64,000 bases of DNA from NCBI RefSeq assembly GCF_010894435.1, contig NZ_JAAIXZ010000013.1, forward strand, positions 62,001-126,000, written 5' to 3'. A program made the position numbers and the translations under genes. Positions 15,081 through 23,636 of the stretch are shown in pieces; positions within the stretch are counted from its first letter, which is position 1, and each line of letters begins with the position of its first letter. The DNA comes from Pyxidicoccus trucidator. Its GTDB lineage: Bacteria > Myxococcota > Myxococcia > Myxococcales > Myxococcaceae. The notes under the pieces are model-generated. The model was not told where the DNA came from, did not search any database, and saw nothing but the letters and a program-made list of their open reading frames with translations.

Positions 15081-17831
15081 ATGAGGAAGCAACACAGCGC
15101 AGCATGGAGATGTGTCACGGGGCTCACGGCGTGGATGACGCTCGTTGGTTGTGGCGAGGCTCCCCAGGCTCCCCAGGCTTCGGAGACCGCACCGCTCGAA
15201 GCCGCGGCGCAGTCCCTGGCGGACGGACCTGACTTCGTCGTGACGTCGGTGACGGGGCCCACGAGCGTGCTGCCCGGCCAGCCCATCCCTCTCACCGTGA
15301 GGGTGTGCAACCAGGGCACGCAGCCGGGCAGCCCCCTGGTGGAGCTGTATCTGTCGTCCGACAAGGTCATCACTCCCCATGACCCACCGGGCCCCGTCGT
15401 CGACGCCCCCGTGGGAGGCCTCTTCGTGAACCTGGGCCCCGGGGAGTGCCAGACGCATCAGCTCCAGGGCTGGCCCGGCGCGGTCCCCGAGGGGGCCTGG
15501 TACCTGGGCGCCGCCGTGGACCCGGGCAAGGAAATCACCGAGTCCAACGAGGCCAACAACCTCCGGCTGGGGAGCCGCATCGGCGTGGGAAACAAGCCGG
15601 ACCTGGTGGTGTCGTCCGTCACGGGCCCCTCCACCCTCCCGCTGAACCAGCCCTTCACCGCCACCGTGTCGGTGTGCAACCAGGGCACGCAAGTGGGCGG
15701 CTCCGTCGTGGAGCTGTACCTGTCGCAGGACACCGTCATCACCCCGCCCGTGCCGCCCAATCCTCCCACCGACCTGCCCGTGGGATTGCTGCCCTTCCCG
15801 CCGCTCGAGCCGGGCCAGTGCCAGACGCAGCAGGTGCAGACCTGGGGGGCGGCGCCCACCGAGGGCACCTGGTACCTGGGGGCCGCGGTGGACCCCCTCA
15901 ATGGAACGCCCGAGCTCATCGAGGACAACAACACCCGCGCGAGCAGCCGCATCGGCGTGGGCAACCGCCCGGAGCTCGTGGTGACGGTCGTCACCGGCCC
16001 CACCACCTCGCTGCCGGGCCGGGACATCACCGTCACGGCGACGGTGTGCAACCAGGGCACGCAGCCGGGCGGCGCACCGGTGGAGTGGTACCTGTCGCAG
16101 GACGCGGTCATCACCCCCAACGGGCCGACCGCTCCGTCCCCGGACCTCTTCGTGGGCGGCACCGGCGTCCCGATGCTCAACCCGGGCCAGTGCCAAAGCG
16201 TGACGTTCAACACCTACGTGGGCTCGCTGGAGGGCCAGTACTACGTGGGCGCCGTGGTGGACCCGGCCAACGGCGTCCAGGAGTTCTTCGAGGACAACAA
16301 CACCCGCGCGGGCAATCGCATCGCCTTCGGCTCGCGGCCTGACTTCGTGGTGACGTCCGTCTCCGGCACCTCGGGCGTGCAGCCCAACGGGCCCCTCAGC
16401 GCGGCGGTGCGGGTGTGCAACCAGGGCACGGCGCCGGGTGCCACGCAGGTGGAGGTGTTCCTGTCGCAGGACGCCACCATCGCCCTGCCGGTGCCTCCCG
16501 GTGGCCCCGGCCAGGACGTTCTGGTGGGCATGGCGCCTGTCGACCCGCTCGAACCCGGCCAGTGCCGCACGGTGACAATCTCCGGTTCCACGGGTCCCGC
16601 CTCCGAGGGCACCTGGTACCTGGGCGCCATCGTGGACGCGCGCCAGTGGGAGACCGAGCTCTTCGAGGACAACAACACCCGCGCGGGCAACCGCGTCGCC
16701 ATCGGCTACCGGGCGGACTTCACGGTGACGGCCGTTACCGGGCCCGTGAGCGTGGTTCCGGGCCAGCCCTTCAACGTCACGGCGACGGTGTGCAACCAGG
16801 GCACCCAGGCGGAGCACGGCGACGTGGAGGTGTACCTGTCGCAGGACAACGTCATCACCCCGCGCTCGCCGTCTGGCCCTGGCCCCGACGTCGCCATCGG
16901 CTTCGCGCCCATAGGCATGATGGCCCCGGGTCAGTGCCAGACGGTGACCATTCCCGCCTTTGCGTTCGCACCGGGGGGGGATGGCGCGTACTTCCTGGGC
17001 GCCTACGCGGACCCGATGGGACGGACCACCGAGCTGTTCGAGGACAACAACGCCCGCGCAGGCGCCCGCGTGGGCGTGGGCTACCGGCCGGACTTCACCG
17101 TGACGTCCGTCACCGGCCCCACGAGCACCCGGCCCTTCCAGGCGTTCAACGCCACGGTGACGGTGTGCAACCAGGGCACCCAGCCGGACTACGCCGGAGG
17201 CGTGGAGCTGTACCTGTCGCAGGACACCGTCATCACCCCGACCGGGCCGTCGACCCCGAGCCCGGACATCAACGTGGGCTACGCCTCCCTCGGGACGCTC
17301 GCCCCGGGGATGTGCCAGACGCTGACGATTCCCGTGACGTCCGGCATCTCGGAAGGCGTCTGGTACCTCGCTGCCGTGGTGGACCCGCGGAACCTGGTCA
17401 CCGAGTTCCTCGATGACAACAACACCCGCGTGGGCAACCGCATCGGCATCGGTGACCGGCCGGACTTCGTGGTGACGTCCGTCACCGGGCCCGCGAGCAC
17501 GCAGTCGGGTCAGCCCTTCAATGCCTCGGCACGGGTGTGCAACCAGGGGACGATGAGCGGCAGCACCGACGTGGCGCTGTACCTGTCCGAGGACTCCGTC
17601 ATCACCCCGTCCTCGCCCTCCGGTCCGGGCCCGGACTTCCTCGCGGGCTCCATGCCCACCGGCAACCTCGAACCGGGCCAGTGCCTGACGCTGACCGTCA
17701 ACGCCTCCTCGGGAGGGAACCTGCGTGGCTCGCTCTACCTGGGCGCCATCGCGGACCCGTACGGCTGGATTGGGAATGAGTTGATTGAGGACAACAACAC
17801 CCGCGTAGGCAGCCGCATCACCGTCAACTGA
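15081..17831 (+). CDS. Lipoprotein with seven CARDB-like repeats
   Basis: 916-aa exported protein. The signal peptide ends in LVGC (lipobox), followed by an Ala-rich linker. Seven repeats of about 120-125 residues follow, each opening with PDFVVTSVTGPxS, then VCNQGTQ, a VELYLSQDxVITP block, EPGQCQT and WYLGAxVDPxxxxxELxEDNNTR. This is the CARDB (cell-adhesion-related) Ig-like pattern. The repeats also share DNA identity around GTGTGCAACCAGGGCAC, so the array is recombination-prone. No catalytic domain is present. A role as an adhesin or matrix protein on the outer surface is likely. ATG at 15081. Confidence 0.85.
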   Translation: MRKQHSAAWRCVTGLTAWMTLVGCGEAPQAPQASETAPLEAAAQSLADGPDFVVTSVTGPTSVLPGQPIPLTVRVCNQGTQPGSPLVELYLSSDKVITPHDPPGPVVDAPVGGLFVNLGPGECQTHQLQGWPGAVPEGAWYLGAAVDPGKEITESNEANNLRLGSRIGVGNKPDLVVSSVTGPSTLPLNQPFTATVSVCNQGTQVGGSVVELYLSQDTVITPPVPPNPPTDLPVGLLPFPPLEPGQCQTQQVQTWGAAPTEGTWYLGAAVDPLNGTPELIEDNNTRASSRIGVGNRPELVVTVVTGPTTSLPGRDITVTATVCNQGTQPGGAPVEWYLSQDAVITPNGPTAPSPDLFVGGTGVPMLNPGQCQSVTFNTYVGSLEGQYYVGAVVDPANGVQEFFEDNNTRAGNRIAFGSRPDFVVTSVSGTSGVQPNGPLSAAVRVCNQGTAPGATQVEVFLSQDATIALPVPPGGPGQDVLVGMAPVDPLEPGQCRTVTISGSTGPASEGTWYLGAIVDARQWETELFEDNNTRAGNRVAIGYRADFTVTAVTGPVSVVPGQPFNVTATVCNQGTQAEHGDVEVYLSQDNVITPRSPSGPGPDVAIGFAPIGMMAPGQCQTVTIPAFAFAPGGDGAYFLGAYADPMGRTTELFEDNNARAGARVGVGYRPDFTVTSVTGPTSTRPFQAFNATVTVCNQGTQPDYAGGVELYLSQDTVITPTGPSTPSPDINVGYASLGTLAPGMCQTLTIPVTSGISEGVWYLAAVVDPRNLVTEFLDDNNTRVGNRIGIGDRPDFVVTSVTGPASTQSGQPFNASARVCNQGTMSGSTDVALYLSEDSVITPSSPSGPGPDFLAGSMPTGNLEPGQCLTLTVNASSGGNLRGSLYLGAIADPYGWIGNELIEDNNTRVGSRITVN

Positions 17832-17859
17832 GTCGCAGGCAGCACCGCTGAGCAGTGAC

Positions 17860-17894
17860 GGCCCTCCTCTTTTCTCCGTGGGAAGAGGGGGGCC
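17860..17894 (+). terminator. Terminator hairpin after CARDB gene
   Basis: Arms GGCCCTCCTCTT (17860-17871) and AAGAGGGGGGCC (17883-17894) pair over 12 positions with a single G-T wobble and an 11-nt loop, 29 bp after the stop codon. Confidence 0.65.
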
Positions 17895-17962
17895 GGGCGC
17901 CGCGTACGGAAGCCGGAGGAAATTGGATGTAACCGGCTTTTCGACGTGTGCGTAGCACTGAC

Positions 17963-19693
17963 ATGAACCTCAAGCTCCAGCGCAAGCTCACTGTCACGAC
18001 TCCTCCGTCGTTCCCCAGGGCAGAGCCGAAGCCGGCGAAGCCTCCTCCGGCCGCCGCTGCGCGTCAGACGGAGCGCAGCTCGTTCGAGAGGTCAGCGCCT
18101 CGGCCCGCGGGGATGCCCGTCATCACCGATGAGCGCCGTCCCATGGGCATCGTCCCGGACATGGCGACTTCGCGCATGCCGAGCGGTGCCGAGCTCACGG
18201 TCAGCGGCAGGCCTGGCATGGCCGCCTTCCGGGTCAACGGTGCGCTGGGACGCGGCATGGAGATGCCGGCCCCGCAGATGGACCCGCTCCACAAGGAGAT
18301 GCAGCGCTCCGAGGTGAAGCCGGCGGCGACGTCCCTCGGCAACAGCTCGATGGAGGCGGAGGCAGCTCCGGCGGAGAAGTCCCTCGGCAGCAGCCCGATG
18401 GAGGCGGAGGCAGCTCCGGCGGAGAAGCAGGTGAAGGAGGGGACGGGCGCAACGGCGGGCGACGTCCGCACCGCCGCCAGTGACTCGGTGGAGGACGAGG
18501 TCGACGAGGCGCTGGACGACATCCGCAACCCGGCCGAGCTGGCGGACGCGCTCGCCTCGGGCGAGCTGTCTCCCGAGGCGCAGGCCGAGCTCATCCATCA
18601 AGTCGTGGAGGGCGGCGTCGACTCCATGGGGAGCCTCCTGGGCGTGCGCACCCTGGAGAATGTCGACCTCACCTTCGACCCTGGCTCCTATGACACCCTC
18701 GTGCTCAGCCCGGCCCAGCGGCAGGCAGTGGCGGACGCGCTCATCACCGCCCACAACGAGCAGCCCTTCAGCGAGGAGGAATTGCTCTCGCTCGCGCCGT
18801 ACCTGCCCGACCTCGCGCGGTCCACCACCGGCAGCGTGGACGGCGGCCTCGTGGAGTCCATCGGCGAGGCCCTGGAGGAGCGCGGTGATGAGGGCGATGC
18901 GGCGCTCGCGGCGTTCGCCTTCACCTCGTCCGCCGCCCTCATCGCCGAGCACTACCCCACCAACGCGGACCGCGTCGAAGCCTTCGAGTTGCTGAACGAC
19001 GCCCTCCCGGACGCGTACGGCGGCCTCATCGGCGACTACGCGACGGACGGACAGGAGCGCGTGGCCGCCAACCTGACGCGGCTCTTCGCCTTCGACACCG
19101 AGGGGCTGCTGGAGCACTACCTGGCGACGGGACACGACGAGGAGTCCACGCTCGCGACCTTCTTCTCCAACACGCTGCTCAACCCCGCGTTCGCCAACGT
19201 GCCCATCGAGGAGGGGCTCGACGGGAAGGGCACGGAGAGCATCTCCGAGCTGCTGAACCGCCGCATCGACGAGTACTCCGGCGCCATCTTCGACCGGCTC
19301 GGAGAGACCACCGACGCCAACGAGGCCGAGCGCGCCAACCTCTCCGACAAGCTCGGACGTCTCGCAGCCTCCGTGCTGGGGGGAGCCACCATCCTCCTGG
19401 AGGAAGGGGAGGCCGAGCGCGAGACGCTGGCGAACCTGGTCACCTCCACGCTGGGCGCCCTGATTCCCAGCTTCACGGGCAGCGACGTGCTCATCTCCGC
19501 CCTGGGCGACACCATTCGCAACAGCGAGATTGACGGAGCAGACGCCGCCGAGCAGTTCGCCGAGCAGCTCTCCAACTCCTTCCAGACGGTGCTCGAGGAG
19601 CTCGAGAGCACGCTCAACACGGGCGTGCTGACCAGCGCCTTCGTCAGCGCCTTCGACCACGAGAAGGGCTGGCTGACGGAGGAGCGGAACTAG
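17963..19693 (+). CDS. Unrecognised acidic protein with disordered leader
   Basis: 576 aa, family not recognised. Residues 1-50 are Pro/Ala/Lys-rich and disordered and end in RSSFERSAPRP. There is no signal peptide or membrane segment. Near residues 118-155 a duplicated block SLGxSxMEAEAAPAEK occurs twice in tandem. From about residue 165 the protein is acidic and strongly alpha-helical, with many DEVDEALDD- and EELLSLAPYL-like segments and a regular helical-repeat look. An ATG at 17963 (MNLKLQRK) is preferred to GTG at 17948. It lies directly before a SitA/SitI toxin pair; whether it is an effector or part of that island is unknown. Confidence 0.6.
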   Translation: MNLKLQRKLTVTTPPSFPRAEPKPAKPPPAAAARQTERSSFERSAPRPAGMPVITDERRPMGIVPDMATSRMPSGAELTVSGRPGMAAFRVNGALGRGMEMPAPQMDPLHKEMQRSEVKPAATSLGNSSMEAEAAPAEKSLGSSPMEAEAAPAEKQVKEGTGATAGDVRTAASDSVEDEVDEALDDIRNPAELADALASGELSPEAQAELIHQVVEGGVDSMGSLLGVRTLENVDLTFDPGSYDTLVLSPAQRQAVADALITAHNEQPFSEEELLSLAPYLPDLARSTTGSVDGGLVESIGEALEERGDEGDAALAAFAFTSSAALIAEHYPTNADRVEAFELLNDALPDAYGGLIGDYATDGQERVAANLTRLFAFDTEGLLEHYLATGHDEESTLATFFSNTLLNPAFANVPIEEGLDGKGTESISELLNRRIDEYSGAIFDRLGETTDANEAERANLSDKLGRLAASVLGGATILLEEGEAERETLANLVTSTLGALIPSFTGSDVLISALGDTIRNSEIDGADAAEQFAEQLSNSFQTVLEELESTLNTGVLTSAFVSAFDHEKGWLTEERN

Positions 19694-19983
19694 CACTCCT
19701 GCGTCAGGGGCCCGCGGGGTGCACGGGGAGACGGGCTGGCTGCGTGAGGCGCGTCGGTGGTTGGAGCGGTGGCAAGTGGGGCAGCGAGGCAGCCAGGTGG
19801 CAATCACACGCGCCATGGCGAGCCGTATGACGCTGTGACGGCTGAGCTGCTTCTTCGTTCTGAACCCCGGCAGGGAAACGAGGAAGTCATTGGCGGGCTC
19901 GGCCTCATCGTCCCGCTACTCGATGAGCAGCCACAGCGGCTCCCCTCTCGTCACGGCAGGTTGGAATGATATTTTTGCTGGAT

Positions 19984-20655
19984 ATGCGAACCTTTCATGC
20001 TTTCGGGCTTTCGTTGGTTGCGGTGCTCTGGCTGGGCTGCTCCACCACGCCACCCACTCCCATGGCGCAGGCATGGGACGAGGCGGAGGTGGAGTGCCAC
20101 ACCGCCGAGGCAGACCAGTGCGTTTCGCTCCTATGCTTGGGGGACGCCTGTGGCTTCTACCGGTGCGGGGACCTGCCCGGTGAAATCGAGCTGGCGCGCT
20201 TCCCGCCTGCACGTCCTCCAGCGCCTTCTGCGGCGCCTGGGAGTGGTCCCCGGAGGAACTGGGGGGGCGCGGGGAAGCTCCCAGGTGGGGCCGTCATGGT
20301 GTTCCCCAACTGGAACGGCGCCCCCGAGCAAATCACCCCCCCTTCACGCCAGCTCACGCCGGGCCGCTGGGAGAAGCACCACATCTTTCCCCAGTCTCAG
20401 GACCTGGCGGAGTGGTTCGAGGCCCGGGGCGTCAAAATCCACGACTACACGATGCCCATTCCGCTTCACGTCCACAGACGCATTCACGACGGCAGCGGAC
20501 GTGGTGGCGCATGGAATGATGCGTGGCGCGAGTTCAAGACGAGAAACCAGAACGCCCCACCAACGGAGATTTTCAAGTTCGCGGGGGAGATGATTCACCG
20601 CTTCGAGCTCATCGGAGGCCCCATTCAGTCTTACTATTCCCGCCCCGGAGCGTGA
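19984..20655 (+). CDS. sitA6: SitA6-family lipoprotein toxin with HNH/AHH-like nuclease end
   Basis: 223-aa polymorphic toxin of the swarm-inhibition (Sit) type (TIGR02269 lipoproteins). Such toxins sit in the outer membrane and pass between TraA-matched kin by outer-membrane exchange. The signal peptide MRTFHAFGLSLVAVLWLG is followed by lipobox Cys19. A Cys-rich segment (ECHTAEADQCVSLLCLGDACGFYRC) and a Pro-rich linker follow. The C-terminal toxin domain has RWEKHHIFPQ (His132-His133) and IPLHVHRRIHDG, then WNDAWREF, an HNH/AHH-like nuclease pattern. Start at 19984; an ATG 18 bp upstream is possible. The local AT-rich stretch before the gene suggests transfer. The cognate immunity gene begins 13 bp downstream. 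Confidence 0.85.
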   Translation: MRTFHAFGLSLVAVLWLGCSTTPPTPMAQAWDEAEVECHTAEADQCVSLLCLGDACGFYRCGDLPGEIELARFPPARPPAPSAAPGSGPRRNWGGAGKLPGGAVMVFPNWNGAPEQITPPSRQLTPGRWEKHHIFPQSQDLAEWFEARGVKIHDYTMPIPLHVHRRIHDGSGRGGAWNDAWREFKTRNQNAPPTEIFKFAGEMIHRFELIGGPIQSYYSRPGA

Positions 20656-20668
20656 GGTCTTCCAACAG

Positions 20669-21379
20669 ATGAGCCGGTTCTTTTGGCTGCGCGAGGATAA
20701 GGCGGTAGCGGCTGGCTTCGACGCCACCCACAAGTGGCGTCTGCCCGGCGTGCGGTGCCACACGTGCGGCGCCACGTGGGCGAGTGCAGGGCACCAGTAT
20801 CCCGCTGTGGACCTGTCGCAGATGCCGGAGCGCCGCGAGTTCGAGGTGGCCCGACCCGAGCCATTTCGTGAGTTCGCGCGCCTGCGGGAGCTGGTGCGCC
20901 CCCTGGCGCCGCCCAATGCTCCGTTGCCGCCCGGCACACACTTGGGTCCCCTGGTGGGCCTTGCCTCCGGGGAGTTCGGCCCGTTCACGTCCCTGGGTGA
21001 CGTGCTTTGGGTGATTCGTCGGCATGCGCTGGAGCGCCTCCAGGCGGAAGGCGTGAGGGGGCTGTTGGGTTGCCGGACGGAGCTGCGGTTCCGGCAGAAG
21101 AACCCGCCTGAGCTGCTGGAGCTTCAGATAGAGCCGCACGGTCGCCTTCACCCGGACTGCATTCCCCCGGACGTGCCTCCGCCGTGCCCGACCTGCGGCT
21201 GGGTGTATTTCCGGCTGCCGGATGAACCCATTCTGGACGCGGCGTCCCTGCCCCCGGAACTGGACCTGTTCCGGGTGGGTGACTACTCGACGGTAATCGT
21301 GGGTACCGAGCGGTTCATGGAGGCCGTGCGCCGCCTGGAGCCAGGCGGCATCACGTTCCACGAGCTGCCAACGCGCTAG
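20669..21379 (+). CDS. sitI6: SitI6-family double-CxxCG immunity protein
   Basis: 236-aa cytoplasmic protein of the double-CxxCG family (TIGR02264) that is always found after SitA6-type lipoproteins. Two zinc-ribbon-like motifs are visible: CHTCG (Cys30/33) and CPTCGW (Cys173/176). The fold is otherwise unassigned. It is expected to neutralise the nuclease encoded 13 bp upstream and to make the cell and its kin resistant. No membrane segment, consistent with protection inside the cell where the nuclease acts. Confidence 0.85.
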   Translation: MSRFFWLREDKAVAAGFDATHKWRLPGVRCHTCGATWASAGHQYPAVDLSQMPERREFEVARPEPFREFARLRELVRPLAPPNAPLPPGTHLGPLVGLASGEFGPFTSLGDVLWVIRRHALERLQAEGVRGLLGCRTELRFRQKNPPELLELQIEPHGRLHPDCIPPDVPPPCPTCGWVYFRLPDEPILDAASLPPELDLFRVGDYSTVIVGTERFMEAVRRLEPGGITFHELPTR

Positions 21380-21622
21380 CGGCGCCAAGCGCTCCGACTG
21401 GAGAACCTGGGGGCGCCGCGCGTGCTCGGCTCCGTCCAGGACCGGTTGACGGCGCTGGTGGGGAGGGCGGCCCCGTCCGGTGGTGCTTGCCAGGAGCGCA
21501 CCCACCGGGCTGGAGCGAGGGAGGCAACCTGACCTCAGTGGGGCGCATCGGAATGCGCGGCAGTGCACGGTCCCCGAACCGCCCGCCCTTCTCATTCTCC
21601 GTCAGGGCTGCGTCCACTCACC

Positions 21623-21876
21623 ATGAATCCAGCGCTCACCGATGCCACCCGGTTGGCGCGTAAGCGGCTGGTCGAGGAAGTGCGGTTGGCCACCTACCTG
21701 AATCATCCGAACATCGCCCGCGTCCACGGGCTACACGAAACCGAAGCGGCCTTGCACGTCATCATGGAGTCCGTCAGCGGGCGCCCGCACATCGTCCACG
21801 GGCGGTTGACCCCAGCCGCATCCGCGCGAAGCTGAGCGGCAAGGCGAAGCTGACGGACAGCGCAGGCCCGGCAACC
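21623..21876 (+). pseudogene. Truncated, frameshifted Ser/Thr kinase remnant
   Basis: Remnant of a Hanks-type kinase. The frame from ATG 21623 reads RLVEEVRLATYLNHPNIARV then HGLHETEAALHVIMES, which matches the alpha-C helix to hinge region. It then jumps to HIVHGRLTP, the catalytic-loop region, with the intervening segment deleted. After 21813 the match continues two frames over as PSRIRAKLSGKAKLTD, so a frameshift follows. The glycine loop, catalytic Asp and C-lobe are absent. It lies between the Sit pair and gluconokinase, where gene debris is common. Confidence 0.65.
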
Positions 21877-22362
21877 TCAGCGCCCCAACCCCTCGCGAAT
21901 GCGCTTCACCACCACGTCCGGCGGAGGCGACACGTCCACCCGGAGCGCATCCTCGGGCACCTCCAGCGTGGCGAGCTGGCTGTCCAGCAGCGACGGCGGC
22001 ATGAAGTGGCCGTGACGTTGTGACAGCCGGCGCGCCAGCACCTCGCGCGGCGCATCCAGGTACACCCACCGCATCCGCGACGGGTCCACCTCCAGCAGCG
22101 CCCGGTAGGAGCTCTTGAGCGCGGAGCAGACCAGCACCAGGTCCTCTCCACGCTCCAGCGCCTCCGCCACCACCTCACGCAGTACCTGGAGCCAGGGCCA
22201 CCGGTCTTCGTCCGTCAGCGGCACACCCGCCGCCATCTTCACGACGTTGGCCTTCGGGTGCAGGTCATCCGCGTCCACGAAGCGCCACCCCAGCGACTTC
22301 CCCAGCGCGCGGCCCACCGTGGTCTTCCCGGCTCCGGACACCCCCATGACGATGACAATCAT
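21877..22362 (-). CDS. gntK: Gluconokinase
   Basis: 161-aa cytoplasmic enzyme converting gluconate and ATP to 6-phosphogluconate. The P-loop is MGVSGAGKTTVG, preceded by MIVIV. The family motif FVDADDLHPKANVVKMAAGVPLTDEDRWPWL is complete, as are VLVCSALKSSYRALL and RRLSQRHGHFMPPSLLDSQLATLEVP. Length fits GntK (160-175 aa). ATG at 22362 was chosen because the P-loop strand follows at once; an open extension upstream is Arg-rich noise. No gluconate transporter or regulator is adjacent. Confidence 0.95.
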   Translation of the reverse strand: MIVIVMGVSGAGKTTVGRALGKSLGWRFVDADDLHPKANVVKMAAGVPLTDEDRWPWLQVLREVVAEALERGEDLVLVCSALKSSYRALLEVDPSRMRWVYLDAPREVLARRLSQRHGHFMPPSLLDSQLATLEVPEDALRVDVSPPPDVVVKRIREGLGR

Positions 22363-22535
22363 CCCGTGCGGCCTCCCGGTGCCGTGAAATTCGCCGCCCA
22401 TCATTCGGCCCCGCGCCCTCGCGCGCCACCCCATTGGACGCCGAATGCCCACCTCACCACGTCCTGGGCATGTCAGACCCCCCAGGTACTCTTCCTTTCA
22501 TCGCCGCAACTGACGCGGCACGGAGGGGGAAGTAC

Positions 22536-23636
22536 ATGGCGGACATCGCGGACGGCGAACAGCTCGCGCTCCAGGGCTCTGGCTCCAAGCCCTACATCCT
22601 CAAGAACACCGGCGGCGTGTACTCGTGCTCGTGCCCCGCCTGGCGCAACCAGTCGATTGCCATCGAGCGGCGCACCTGCAAGCACCTGCGCAAGGTGCGC
22701 GGGGACGCCGCCGAGGACGCACGTACCGGCGCCGCCAGCGCGTCCGGCGCCGCCCCCGCCAGCGCCGCGAAGAGCGCGGGCAAGGCGAAGAAGGCCGGGG
22801 CCTCCGAGGAAGCCGCCGCCAAGGCGCCGCCGCTGCTGCTGGCGCACTCATGGGAGACCGACGTCGACCTCACCGACTGGTGGATGAGCGAGAAGCTCGA
22901 CGGCGTGCGCGCGTACTGGGACGGGCAGCGCTTCTGGTCCCGCCTGGGCAACGAGTTCTTCGCGCCCGCGTGGTTCACCGCGGGGCTGCCAGACTTCCCG
23001 CTCGACGGTGAGCTGTTCGGCGGGCGCAAGCGCTTCCAGCGCACGGTGAGCATCGTCCGCCGGCAGGACCGGAGCAACGACTGGAAGGAGCTCTTCTTCG
23101 TCGCCTTCGACGCGCCGTCCGTGGACGCGCCCTTCGAGAAGCGGCTGGAGCACTGCCGCAAATGGATGGAGGACGCGAAGCCCGCGTACGCGAAGTGGCA
23201 CGAGCATGAGCGCTGCCAGGGCACGCCGCACCTGCGCGCGGAGCTGGAGCGGGTAGAGGGCCTGGGCGGCGAGGGGCTCATGCTGCGCAAGCCCGGCTCG
23301 CGCTATGAGGCGGGCCGCTCGCACACGCTGCTGAAGGTGAAGAGCTTCAAGGACGACGAGGCGCGCGTCGTCGGGCACGTGGCGGGCGCCGGCCGTCACA
23401 AGGGCCGCCTGGGCGCGCTCGAGGTGGAGCTGCGCAACGGCACGCGCTTCAGCGTGGGCACCGGCCTGTCCGACGCCGAGCGCGAGGCCCCGCCGGCCAT
23501 CGGCACCGTCATCACCTTCCGCTACCAGGAGCTGTCCGACGACGGCGTGCCGCGCTTCCCCACGTACGTGGGCGTGCGCATCGACGCGGCCCCCTTCGAG
23601 GCCAAGGCCAAGGCGAAGTCGAAGGCCCGGGCGTAG
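22536..23636 (+). CDS. SWIM zinc-finger / ATP-dependent DNA ligase fusion
   Basis: 366-aa protein. The N-terminus is a SWIM zinc finger (YSCSCPAWRNQ...TCKHL; Cys31, Cys33, Cys48, His50), a nucleic-acid or protein-binding module. An Ala/Lys-rich linker follows. From about residue 100 there is a small ATP-dependent ligase with motif I SEKLDGVRAYW (adenylated Lys120), motif III-like FPLDGELFGG, motif IV GEGLMLRKP and motif V LLKVKSF, then an OB-fold end. It seals nicks in DNA, with the finger probably directing it to a site. ATG 22536 has a good Shine-Dalgarno (ggaggggga) 6 bp before it. No Ku/LigD partner is nearby. Confidence 0.9.
   Translation: MADIADGEQLALQGSGSKPYILKNTGGVYSCSCPAWRNQSIAIERRTCKHLRKVRGDAAEDARTGAASASGAAPASAAKSAGKAKKAGASEEAAAKAPPLLLAHSWETDVDLTDWWMSEKLDGVRAYWDGQRFWSRLGNEFFAPAWFTAGLPDFPLDGELFGGRKRFQRTVSIVRRQDRSNDWKELFFVAFDAPSVDAPFEKRLEHCRKWMEDAKPAYAKWHEHERCQGTPHLRAELERVEGLGGEGLMLRKPGSRYEAGRSHTLLKVKSFKDDEARVVGHVAGAGRHKGRLGALEVELRNGTRFSVGTGLSDAEREAPPAIGTVITFRYQELSDDGVPRFPTYVGVRIDAAPFEAKAKAKSKARA

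Noticed and set aside
15240-17800. Regularly spaced DNA repeats resembling a CRISPR-like array
   Set aside because: The repeats are in frame, about 370 bp apart and encode CARDB domains; no spacers or cas genes.
19757-19969. 70-codon frame before the SitA6 gene
   Set aside because: No motif, no ribosome site, and it overlaps the region expected to hold the toxin promoter.
20669-21379. SitI6 gene as a zinc-ribbon nucleic-acid enzyme
   Set aside because: The double CxxCG motifs and direct linkage to a SitA6-type toxin fit the immunity family better; no catalytic motif is present.
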